From the NCBI GenBank assembly GCA_022702545.1, contig JAHRBC010000002.1:4712001-4776000 (forward strand): a DNA stretch of 64,000 nucleotides. Reading direction: 5' to 3'. The stretch comes from Phycomyces nitens. Its lineage: Eukaryota > Mucoromycota > Mucoromycetes > Mucorales > Phycomycetaceae. A program made the position numbers and the translations under genes. How positions within the stretch are numbered: position 1 is the stretch's first letter; each line of letters starts with the position of its first letter. Below, one piece after another: positions 24,561 through 36,200 of this stretch. A model generated the notes under the pieces. That model saw only the letters and a list, made by a program, of their open reading frames with translations, was not told the DNA's origin and made no database searches.

Positions 24561-25403
24561 TCTTTAGAGTGTTGATAAATGTCTCCAAGGAGTCCCATTT
24601 GATGGTCATAAAAGCAACCTTGAAATCTAACAATCCAGCAATAAGAACTAGGTAAGCAGCAATCAGATAACAACATTTTTGTTTTGTTTTAACAAAAAAT
24701 AAAATAAAGTAGAATATGAAAACACATTGGGAGGATGTAGAGACGGGTTTAGCCAATAAAAGGAAAAACAGACAAATCAATAAATAGAAATATGCTTCTG
24801 GAGATCAGGTCTCTTTGGATAGACCATTCAGTCAGGAACAGCATCTAACAAACTTTTTATGAATCCAAACAGTGATTCTACCAGTGGCAAGAGCACAAAT
24901 TGACATTAATTGACTTTTAAAGATGATCTGTAGTCCTCCATTTATACATTAAATCGGTTGAGCAAGTTTGGACAAATCTGCTTCTATATTGAAATTGGTT
25001 TGTAGGGCCCAAGTTTAGCAAAGAGAGAGAGAGAGAAACAGCGCATTTGACACTACCAGAGATGCTGGTTCTTGATAGCCGGCCCATTATCCCATTTCAT
25101 TTTGAAAAAAAGAGGGTCCAAAGTAGATACAAGAGGATACAGTAATGGTGACAGCCAAGAATGTCGAGTTTGGATCAAATATCTAATTATCGTTCAGGGC
25201 AAAGAAGCAGATATTCTGACTAGCAGTATCTTTAAGCTCAGTTGCATCTTGTTCATCAGGATTCGTAAAATGTACGGGTTTAAAAAGTACAATGAGGATT
25301 AATGGCAGTAGATTGACAAGTCTGATGGAATGTTGTCTTGTTTATCGTTTCTACACATATGGATCTACCAAAAGTTCAGTGTAGGGCCGGATTCTCCTTT
25401 GTC

Positions 25404-25444
<41 letters not shown>

Positions 25445-27647
25445 GGCTGTGGTCAATGTAGAAAAGACGATTTCAAGATTGATTCTTACAAGCAGACTAT
25501 TGTGATGCATAAATAAAAATAAAGTGATTGACAACCAAGATATCTTGGAATCAATCATTAATCGTGCGTCTTGATTTGCCGTGTCGATTCACTGATACCT
25601 ATATATTTTTTTCTAATGTGGCAGATGATTAATAGAGATCAATATAGGGTATGCCCCTATGCACACTCTTGATGATACGGCAGCGATGATCAAGGCTAGA
25701 GGTTATTGAGCTCTTTTTTTATTTTTTGGCTCTCCTTCTTCATTCCCCCCTGAGTTCAATTACATCAAAGAGCCATTGGTTGATTCTCAAGATGTTATGT
25801 AAAGATAAGATTGGGAAAGGCCAAAGACTTGAATGATCTATTCTCTGTATTATTGCTCAGCACTTTCCCAATAACCTAATAAATAGCTTTGTAGACAGCC
25901 GCGCCTTTAAAATCTCTAGATGAAAGCACAAAACGAGTCAATAAATACCCTTTGGGAATAGTGTCGCTGTGTACACCTACAAACCAACTGTTGAGCTGCT
26001 TGGTAGCCAAAAATGATTCTTGAAAAAAAAAAGACACTTTGTCTGTATCAAATGACATACAAAAGGGTTTGGAATACAAAGAAAGAAAAAAAGGTTATTC
26101 TTAAATCATGTGCACATGGAAGTCGACTGCTCCAAACCACATTTAGAGTATATTCTTATATCGTCGTCATGTCTAGCCAACATTGGTAGCTAATTAATGG
26201 CCAAGAGATATAGAGTTAATTTTGGTTTGGTTTGGTAGTGATATAAAATTTGATTCAATAAACACAAGCTTTCATAAGATGAACGCTCTAGTTATCGGTA
26301 ATACCTGTCATGAATTTCATATTAGCAAGGTCCCCCCCCTCTCCCCTCCCCTGTTTGCTTTGTGGTTTGCAATTAAGACCACGGTTGAATAATCTCGTGT
26401 CATTCATATTGCTTAGCAGTTGATGTCAGCCAAAGAACACCAAGATGCTTACAAGACACCATGATCATACTATGCATGCTGGGGGTAGTGTCTATCAATA
26501 AATATACCAATCTTTATATACATATATATATATGTGTGTGTGTGTGTGTTTCTTGAATGCACAGGCAGTGAGGCTTGTAAACTTATTATCACAAAAAACT
26601 TTTTTTCTATTAATATACAAAGTCCAAGTCTATTAAAAGAATCAAGAATTCTTAAAAGTTTGATGAATCAGGTTGCTACCTTTTCTATAAATATGAATCC
26701 AATTCAGATAAATATCCTGTTCATTTATAAATTCTGTTTATGGATGCTTGCCTTGGACCGTTGTAAGACAGAAACCTATTTCTGCAAGTGACCTTGACAT
26801 TAGTATACTTGTCCATTCTTTCTTGTACAAGAAACAAAGTCAATTGTTTACTTGAGTATTGTGTCTCTTGGAATGCTCAAATTATTTTACCTGGTCAATA
26901 TGGTTTGGCAATATCAAGCTACGATAGAACCAAATTTTTTTTGTGATTTTTTGAATGGGAGACTGAAAGCAAGACCAAATGATTCTTGTTAACAAATCAA
27001 TAGGTGCATGTCTTGCACCAGCCAATATAGCTAGCTCAATCTAAACATTTTTGTAAATAATGGCATTAAAAGTGCTGCCAAAGATGTCCTAAATCTTTGC
27101 TTCCAAGAATTGACGACCAAACGCGTCCAAGTAATGCGTAACCATGTGACTCGTATTTCTGGTTGCTTGGTGATATTTATATATATATAAAAGAGACTTT
27201 TGGGGGACACTGCTTATATAGACCAAGTAGGTTCGGAATATAGAGCATATTTGTCAATTAGATTTAGGAAAAGATTAATTGTTTATTTACCCAAGCATAT
27301 TGGGCATTATATACCTGTTACTAAAATCAAGAATCCAAAAAAAAAAAGAAGTATTTCATGTAATTGTGCGGAACACACCGTTCCTCTGTAGTACAACCGT
27401 CTTTTCATTGTAAAGAATAATAATAAAAAAAGGCCAATACTTGCTAATTAATCGTTGTTGCGAAACAATAATCATTATATTTAAATAGGATATAAAAATA
27501 TATAAATATATATTTGTAAAGATGGATACAGTGCTTAAAAGATGTCTAATAAATGATATGTATATATGTATAGATGTATAACAAGTATTTATATTGCTGT
27601 AGAGCTTGTCTAGTCTAGTCTAGTCTAGTTCTAGTCTAGCTCTAGTT
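24561..27647. other. Gene-poor, AT-rich spacer
   Basis: No recognisable gene. It holds a (TA) run at about 25408-25441, a GT run at 26533-26549, and CTAG-rich repeats at 27608-27650 that touch the stop codon of the following gene. The short frames present have no domain-like content. Confidence 0.6.
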
Positions 27648-29768
27648 CTAGGCCATGAAAATGGTGTCCTTGCCATCGAGCCCTTTGTTTGAATCACGAA
27701 TCTTATGGGTGGGCCGGAAGAGGGCTTCCATTTCTTCCAAAGACTTTCCCTATCCAAAATAAACAAGGGTTCACAACACAGTCGTTGGCTGTCGTACACG
27801 GTCTGGTCTTACCTTTGTTTCAGGGATGATAAAGTGACAGGCCAGACTCATGAGGATACAGCACCCACCAAAGAAGCTGTAGGTTCCAATCGTGCTCTTG
27901 GCTATATAGACTGATGAGTACCAGGCTTGATTAATCATTTTTTTTGTTGGAATAGTTACCTAGCATGAGTGGACTGATCTTGCCAATCAAGGCATTCAGG
28001 CTCCAGTTGATGGCAGTGGTAATAGAGGCACTCTTTGCTCGCATACTAAGGTTTTTTTTTTGGTTTTTAAGGAGAACAGATTAGTCATGGGGTTGTTATA
28101 ATTGGGTTACACTCACCGCATAGGGTAGATTTCTGAGCAATAGAGCCATGGAACTGGACCCCAGGAGACACTAAAGAATACAGCAAATACTGTTGCAAAT
28201 GGGTTTAGCTTCATATTCATTGCACATAAATTGCTACTTACCAAACATACACACAATGCCCTAAAATAATAAAAAAAGAAAGAATTATATTATAAGATGA
28301 GCTGTTGCACATTGGATAAACGTACCGCATATGCAGAGGGAGCAATCTGCTCTTCGATACTCATTGGCCGACTAGCAACACACGCTGCAACCGACAGCAG
28401 ACATGCACCCATACCGGTGCCTCCCCAGACAAGCAGTGGCCGGCGTCCGAACCGGTCCACCAGCAGAGAGAAGCCGACCAGCACTGTGACCATCTTGACC
28501 AGGCCATAGACACCAGTGGCCAGCAACTCGGATTCGCCAGAAGACAGTCCAATGGACCTAAAGATGATTGGGCTATAATAATTCACCACATTTGTGCCCG
28601 TCATTTGCTGGAAGAACTGGATTGCACAGCCAGTCAAGAGTCTCCTTCTGTTCTCTGGTCCAAGCACTGTCTTCCAGGTCATTGATTGGTCTCCTTGCTG
28701 GAACGCCAGCGTGAGTGCCTTTAGTTCCTCGACGACCTCCTTGTGATCCTGCGGCAGACCACGCACCTTGGCCAGAACCTCGAGTGATTCGTCTGTTCTT
28801 CCGTGGGCTGCTAACCAGCGAGGGGTTTCGAACAAACACATCATACCAAACAGCATAATAAGACCAGGGGCAGTCTGGATTATCAGCGGAATACGCCAGA
28901 GACTATTGTCATTGCTGTCCACGAGTCGCTTGACTGCATAGTTGGTCCAGTAAGAAGAGGCAAGGCCGGTCGCAATAAAGAACATCCAGAGACCACCTAG
29001 GAATCCGCGGTGCTTATGGTGGGCAACCTCGGCCACATAGATCTATTTCATAATCAGTATCAGTATCAGTATCTTTATCAGTATTATTATTATTTTGGCT
29101 TACCGGCACAAGCATCGAGAGTGCACCGACACCTAACAAAAAACAGTCAGTAACAAATCAGACGTCTGGAAATCCGTACCTAGTCCTGCTACCAGGCGAC
29201 CCACATAGAGCACGGCCAGGCTGTAGCCGATCACCTGCACTATGCCACCAATTGTGAAAATGGCCGCAGCTATAATGATACTGTACTTTCTCCCCAGTCT
29301 GTCTATTGGATCATGTTAGAAGAGCAGTAAGAGAACAGCTGGGTAGATTGATTTGGCTTGCAAATGTGTGTTACCTGCAGTGCTTGTGGCCAACAAGGCA
29401 CCAATCAAACATCCGACTTGAAGAATAGACACCACGTTTCCACTGATGTTCGCCTCTTGTTCTTTGTTGTTGGGATCGATGCCAAAGTATGATAGAAACG
29501 AAGGTGCAATAAGAAGACCTCCCACGACACCCAGATCAAATCCTGTAGAGAGAATTAGGATCAAAACATTGATAGATTGCGATTGATTACCAAACAGAAA
29601 TCCTCCAAGACATGATATACAAGTAGCAGCGGCTGTCCAGAATGGCATCTTTGGAAACGATGAGTGAGTGGAGCCTTGGGCTGGTCTGGAAGGGATGGCC
29701 TGTAACAATGGCTGTCTTTCTGCAGACTGGGCAGAAAGAGAAAAAGGGAGATTCTTTGCAAATCCCAT
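27648..29768 (-). CDS. MFS sugar transporter, 10 exons, 527 aa
   Basis: A 12-helix proton symporter or facilitator of hexoses (sugar porter family) at the plasma membrane. Exons: 29591-29768, 29375-29542, 29180-29302, 29104-29132, 28326-29042, 28242-28260, 28117-28189, 27960-28045, 27813-27901, 27648-27749 (1584 nt). Signature blocks in order: FGFDLGVVGG in helix 1, DRLGRKY after helix 2, VGRLVAG, the PETRWL-like FETPRWLAAHGR before the central loop, QQMTGTNVVNYYSP in helix 7 (sugar-binding QQ..G.N), DRFGRRPLL, GPVPWLYCSEIYPMRMR and IPETKGKSLEEME at the end. No motif is missing. The N-terminal 45 residues are Ser/Pro-rich and cytosolic. Exons 4 and 6 are microexons (29 and 19 nt). The substrate cannot be read from sequence. 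Confidence 0.93.
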
Positions 29769-30582
29769 CTTGGTTATATAGCAAAAAATAATATAATAAT
29801 AATATGTATGTATGTATATATATTCTTTGGCTCCAGGGATAAAAGTTTAAAGGATTCAATGGCTAGAAGAAGAAGGGAAAAAAATCAAATGAGACTATAG
29901 ATAGACGGTATCCAAAGAGAATTTCAAAGACGACAGGCAGACGGATATGGTTATATAGAGAAGAATTGGGTTTTTTCTTTTTGAAAGATGAAAGAGATGT
30001 TAATCAAGTCGCCTTGTATTTATATCAATAAAATAATAATAGAAAAGAATAGACATGCTTATTTTTAATCTGAAAGTTTATCTATTCAATTTATTTTTGG
30101 CATTAGTGATCTTCTTTTTGACTTGTCTTAGCCACCTTTTTAATAGACGGGCGGCATAAGCCTGACTGCAATATACAAACACAACCCTTGGATCTAAGAT
30201 TTGGTCACTTGAGCACAAATATTTAGTTGTTTAGATATAGGCAAGTCCATCATAAACAAGGCGCCACAGTTAAATATAGCATCTGTCTCGTAGGTTAAAG
30301 AAGTATGTTGAAAGAAAGTACTGGGTTTATGATCTTGGACATTTTGGCATGGTCAACCAAATGAGTGTCCATATTTCTACACTCCGAAGAGCAGGGATAA
30401 GCTCTGTATGCAAAAAGACTTGTTTCTCTATTAGTGTTAACAATTTTACACATATTATAATCTATCCATTGTCTTGATCAACCTCATCACTCTCATTGGC
30501 CTCCGATTTCCTTCTAATGTCACAACAAAGCACGAGCGCCAATGAGAATCCCCCAAAAGTGCATTCAATTCCATTTAAAGAG
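29769..30582. other. Spacer between divergent transporter genes
   Basis: No gene seen. This is the shared upstream region of the minus-strand sugar transporter and the plus-strand mitochondrial carrier. AT-rich. Confidence 0.6.
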
Positions 30583-31986
30583 ATGACCCATGAAGTGTTG
30601 TGGGGTAAACTATATAGAGTCTGGGACTGTAGAATGAATAACAGGCCTCAAGATATCATGGTGGACAAGTGAAGCTCATTAATGTATAGCCAACAGGACT
30701 ATCATTGCCGCTTCGTCTGCTGCTGTTGTGGGTGTATTGGCTGGATATCCTGTAAGCTTTTTGTTTTTTTTGTTTTTTATTGGAATATTTGAGAATGCTC
30801 ATAAAATTATTAAATGATTAAATATATATATATATATATAAATGTGCCTGGTTAGTTTGACTCTGTAAAGACAAGAATGCAAACCCAGCCCTATGATTCC
30901 ATCAGTGCCTGTGTTCGCCAGACCTACAAAGAGGAAGGCGTACGAGGGTTCTTCCGAGGTAAGGGATGTGGCTTGACTTGTAGAAATTGACAGTATATTG
31001 GATTCCTGCCAGGCATCGTACCTCCTCTGATTACGGTCAGTATCATCAAATCGGTCTCATTCTCGGTCTATGAAAAGACAAAGCAGTACTGCAAGGCCAC
31101 CTATCCATTCTTCAACAAAGACAGTCTTGAATCCACCTTTGGATTGTCAACGACAGGCGGTGTAGTGACAGGTGCCTTTATTGCCACTCTCAGTTGTCCA
31201 TTTGAATTGGTCAAGATACAGAAGCAACTCGAGTTCTTACTGCAGGCCAGCAGCATCTCGACCGGCGCAACTGTCATGCGGCCCATGACTGAAAATGACC
31301 CGAGATCGATGCGAAGGACGGTAAAGACGGTTGGAGCAGGCATCCCAATATCCTCGACAGCCACACCGCCCTCTACGGCACCACTGGCACCACAGGCACC
31401 ACTGGCAGGCGGGCCTGGTTCAGGTCTGGCAAAAAAAATCTCGACATCCAGCTGGCATTCTGCAAAAGAAATCATAAAGAAAAAGGGCGTCCAGGGCCTA
31501 TGGAGTGGATTTGGACTTCATTTCGGTAAAGATTAATTATTTATTGTTTGTTTATTTATTTATAATCTCTTACTTATTTGTGGGTGCTTAGTAAGGGATG
31601 CATTGGGTACAGGTGTATATTTTGGTGGTTATGAGACAACCAAATATTTGCTAAACCAAGGATCTGATCAGCCTGCTGGACCATTGACCCAGTTCCTTGC
31701 AGGTGGTATTTGTGGCATCCTGTGCTGGCTCGTCGTGTTTCCGATTGACCTGGTAAAGTCTCTGATGCAAAAGGAAATCATGGCACACCGTCCAACCTAT
31801 GGCAGCACTTCAGAATGCATTCGAGACATCTACAAGCAAAAGGGAACGCTTGGATTCTATCGTGGAATAACTGTCACCCTCGTCAGGGCGTTTCCTATCC
31901 ATTCCCTCAATTTTCTGGTCTATGAACAGACATTGGTGCTGATGCGATACCTCTCCAACCACACCCAGGACCCAGTGTCATTATGA
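30583..31986 (+). CDS. Mitochondrial carrier family protein, 5 exons, 364 aa
   Basis: A six-helix solute carrier of the mitochondrial inner membrane. Exons: 30583-30604, 30690-30751, 30856-30958, 31013-31525, 31592-31986 (1095 nt). The three family repeats each carry PX[DE]XX[KR]: PFDSVK (residues 28-33), PFELVK (125-130) and PIDLVK (284-289), each followed later by a G-x-F/W-x-G block (RGFFRG, QGLWSG, LGFYRG). The loop between the second PX motif and its partner helix is expanded by about 60 residues rich in Ala/Pro/Gly (about 150-205), unusual for a roughly 300-residue family. The first exon (MTHEVLW) was chosen because donor GTAAAC and acceptor TATAG keep frame; it is the least certain part. 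The substrate is unknown; amino-acid carriers of the Ort/Ymc/Crc group are the nearest by feel. Confidence 0.88.
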
Positions 31987-32996
31987 TCACAATCAATTGT
32001 GGGTTTATTATCATTATCATTATTAATATTAATATATATATATATGTGTGTGTGTGTGGATTGTGTGAATGAGTCATCAGAATCCATTGAGCCAATTTTC
32101 TTTCTTTTTTTAAAGGGGTTTTTATGGACAAGCCAACCATTCTGGTGCTAATTAAATATACATGATAATAATCATTCAACCACATTTATACATATACCTA
32201 TATTGCAGATGAGCTTATCAGACAGCATGATATGCACAGCCGCATATACGCATCTTATGTGTGTGTATATATTTTTTTTTGAATTTCATTTAAACTTGGA
32301 ATGGCAAGACAAGGCTAGTAAAAACAGAATCAAAATCAAAATCAAAATCAATCTAGATGCTTTACGTTTCAACATTTAATATGCCAAACACCTAGATATA
32401 TATTTATATATATATATCTGTAATGATCCAATATCATCAAGACAAGTTTGAATCCTAGGTAATATAACAGTTTTTCTTTTTTCTTTTTTTTGGCTTGAAT
32501 TGGCGGCGATATAGTCATGATTTGTCACATCCCAAGTAATGTTGGGATTGTGAGCGCAAATCATGATTTCAAACTAGGCCGTCTTGACCACCAAACCAGA
32601 TATTCTAGTAGATCTCTTCTATTTGCACCACCAGACTACAAATTCAAAGGAGACGGTGGTGCAATGATGCCAAAGTACGTAGCCATCACTCGGTGTGCAA
32701 AAGGAGGGAAAGGGGATGGCGATTTCTGTAAAAGAAATGGACAATTTTGGCTTGCCTTGTGTCTCCTTTCCAACAAAGGAGCGCCGTCAGCTGCTGCTGG
32801 CTAGTTTTTATTATTTTTTCTTCTTTTTTTCTGCTGGTTAAATTGTGGTGTTTTATTTGCACTGGCCGTCTTGGTGTATAAAGATATAATAATTGTAATT
32901 GTAATTGTAATTGTAATTATATATTTATATTTATATATTTTATTTTACATTTTATATTTGCTCCTTTTAGACTTGATTCTTCTTGTTCCTCTCCTC

Positions 32997-33030
<34 letters not shown>

Positions 33031-33250
33031 TTTGTGCTCTGCATTTCTCCAGTCTTTTAAACAATACCTTGTAAATCACACCCAAATTGGCCAGATTTCT
33101 TTATTTTTAATTACATATAGACACACCTGTTGGCTTGTTCTTTCTCGTACTATCATCTTTCTACTATTCATGTAAGGGTCCTTTTATATATATATTTATA
33201 CAAACACACAACCAATCCTCAAGACGCGTCTTCTCACCTTACCATTAGTC
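31987..33250. other. Spacer upstream of the GAS2 protein gene
   Basis: No gene recognised. It contains AT runs (32035-32044, 32396-32416), an ATTGTA run (32892-32918) and a pyrimidine-rich TTC tract (about 32987-33035) roughly 220 bp before the ATG, a common fungal core-promoter style. The 95-codon frame at 32517-32804 lacks any domain-like feature. Confidence 0.55.
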
Positions 33251-36200
33251 ATGGCTCTCTCTCCAACCACAACCCAGTTTGAGCGCCAACAACCCATGCT
33301 GGCATGGTGTCAGACCCAACTACGCAACTACGTCGAACTCTCTCTCCTTCGACCCTTGACCGATCTGTGCGAGTCATGGCAGGACGGCAAAGTACTGTTA
33401 TGCATTGCTCACAGATTCTTCCCCGAATCAGTGCCCGACCTAGTCTCGATGCTCCAAAACAACAATCCCCAGTCTAGCCAACAAGTCGCCTTTTCACTGT
33501 TTGAAGACCGTCTGCAGATGAGCCCCCCGACAGAAGAAATCACAGAATCGGTCATTGTAGACTACTTGACATGCCTGCGAGACTGTCTGGACCAGTCTGC
33601 CCGACCCATCAAACCATTACCAGCCGATCGCACATCAGATCAAGCAGACCTCTTGAGGACAAGTTTTGAGCACCGGGCCTCTCTTGTCCTCTGGAGAATC
33701 AACGCGGTCCGTAATCAACTCACCGACCTATCATTTGCCCGTCCAACTCCTTTTTACCGAGACCTGACCCAAAAAGAACAAGAACCATTAAAGCCCACAA
33801 GCCCATCACAATCATCACAAGCATCACAACCATCACAACCAGAAGACATTGGGACCTATGAGGGCCTGCTAGAGTCTTTTGAGACAAGTTTGGGTCAGCT
33901 CCAGGCAGAGGACCTCGTGGCATTCCATACAGCAGCCGAAAAACTGCCAGAACACACACGGCGTCTGCCAGAGGTAGAGGCAAGGGTGGCTGCGGTCGAG
34001 ACGTCCTATAGAGCACTCCAGCTCCAGCTCGAGAAAGGGTCTGGGGATCTCGACCGGTTCAAGAGCTCGTTGGCGTTTGGAAAGATCATTACTCCGATTC
34101 GCAACGAGCTAGAGTTCATACAGGCCAAGATGCTAAAGACAACCACGACCGATAGTGGGATCCAGGATCTAGAAGAAAGGACCCATAGTACAGGAGAGGC
34201 TATAAAACGTGTGAAGACGCAGTATGGTGACCTGCTCCATGACGGGGATGGGAATACGTATCGCCTGTTGCTCGAAGGGCTTGTGCACAAGCACCAGCTC
34301 GTGAGCCGGTGGGTAAATGAGATTAGGATATGGTATGTCGAGGCCGAACGTATAAGAGAGTACATTGAGGAGCGGATTGAAATTCTGGAGCAGCAGCCTT
34401 TGTTGGATGGGTTGCAGCATGTAGAGCTAGAGCAGACAACCGATGAGATCTATGCGCTCAATGCAGACCAAAAGCAGCTCGAGGGCCAGGTCGATACTTT
34501 CAATCAAAACGACATGAGCCGTCTTCGAGCGCACGTAATGGCATTGACCGGCACAGATCGAACAGAGGAGCTCAGTCCGGCAGACACGACCACGATTGAG
34601 ATCACCTTTACAACCATAACGACGCTGGACCGTCTAAAGCACCTCTTGCGACGACGGGCCTATGAGCTCCAGATCCTGACACTGCGGATGGTGTGGGAAC
34701 AGCATTATGGCCATGCCATTGAATGGGTCCGGACTGCTGACAATGACATCAAATTGTTTGTAGTCCAACGGGCGCGCTGGCAACCGCAGCCGCACGTCAT
34801 AAAGGAAGAAATCGTTGCCGAGCTTCTTGGCCTAGAGACACGCGTCAAGGAATTTGAACAAGGAGAGTTTAGTACGACAGTAAATGCGTATCAGGATTTA
34901 GACGATTCTTCAAACGTCGAGCTGCCTGTTCACCTAGAGTCCCGCCAGGTGGCCCTTGAAGAAGCATTTGAGCAGGTGACTCTGCGGGTGGGATTTGCAC
35001 GCCAGGTGGTGGAGCAGTGTCTCAGCATTACCGATTTCCTCTACAAGGCAGACGAACTAAAGACTTCTGGAGAAGTACTACGCCAGGCCATTGTGCGGGC
35101 CGAGCGAGAAATCAAACCTGGAGACACAGACACCCAGTGGAGAGAACAGGTTTTAGTGTTTCAAGAGCAGGCCCTGGCTCTCGTCACTGGAGTAGCGGCC
35201 CGTATCCCTTATCCTGAAGCGACTCACCCCTCGGACCAGGAACAAACCTTTGATGCCAACAACTCAATTAGAAGCATGGTTGGCGCACGCAAGGCCTCCT
35301 TGCTCCTGTTCGGAGAAGCATTGGACCAGGCATTAGCATCGTATCGACGCGTGCTGCAACTCCAAAAGAGGGCGCGGCAATTGACTGACGAAGCCAACCG
35401 GCTCCGGGTATGGGTAGACGACCGGACCCGCAATGTGTCTCGGGTACGGATCGATGTGTTTGTGGGCAAATGTGCATTGGATCTGACAGACCTGAGCCGG
35501 CTGGAGAAGGAGCGTGATGGCCAGCGAGCAAAGGTAAAGGCGATCCAGGACAATGATCTCCGTAAGCTGGGCGACCATCTGGCCAGTCTCGAGTCTGCTG
35601 CAGATGTGACCGAGACTCCTGTGTCGCTTACTTTGGCTACTGCGGCAATCAGAGAGGGAATTGTGGGTATAGCCGAGGGACTTGCTAATCTCGAGACCCT
35701 TCTTGACCACCACAGCATCGATCTCGAAGTCTTGGGGATGCGCATCGGGTGGGAGACACAGGCCACAAAGGTCACACAGGCCATCACAAACATGACACTC
35801 AGGACCTGGGACTTTGTTGTTCAGCAGGCACAATGGCGTCCTGCAGATACGTCTGGAAATACTGATCAGCCACCATTGGGAATGGAGTTTGAGGCTATGG
35901 AGGCCGAGCGCCACGAGTTTGAAGCCAACCAGCTCGTCAGTCTGGATACCTCTTTCCAGGCCCTCGTGAAGGGTTTCCAGAGATCGCTTGGCCATGCTGA
36001 AGAAAAGGGCGGAGATGAGAAGGAAAAGGAGCGCAGAAAATCAACACCCACGTTGGTACAACAGCGCCAGCAGCGTCTGGTTGATAATGCCACTCATCTT
36101 ACACAGACCGCAGAGTATGCCCAGGAATTGTTGGTCCAGAACGCAGCTCTCAGGGCCTACGATACGCTTGCCAATAGCCACCTCGCCGACGGTCATGGTC

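Noticed and set aside
27608..27650. CTAG-rich repeat at the end of the sugar transporter
   Set aside because: Considered as a telomere-like or regulatory array, but it is short and irregular and simply supplies stop codons.
30610..30689. Alternative first exon of the mitochondrial carrier starting ATGAATAACAGG
   Set aside because: It would need an intron of about 28 bp, shorter than any other in the window; the MTHEVLW exon gives a normal 85-bp intron.
32517..32804. 95-codon plus-strand frame upstream of the GAS2 gene
   Set aside because: No start context, domain or conserved-looking block; likely chance.
35224..35995. Long minus-strand frames opposite the GAS2 protein (189 and 220 codons)
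   Set aside because: They sit entirely inside an 8.7-kb continuous coding frame and have no recognisable domain.
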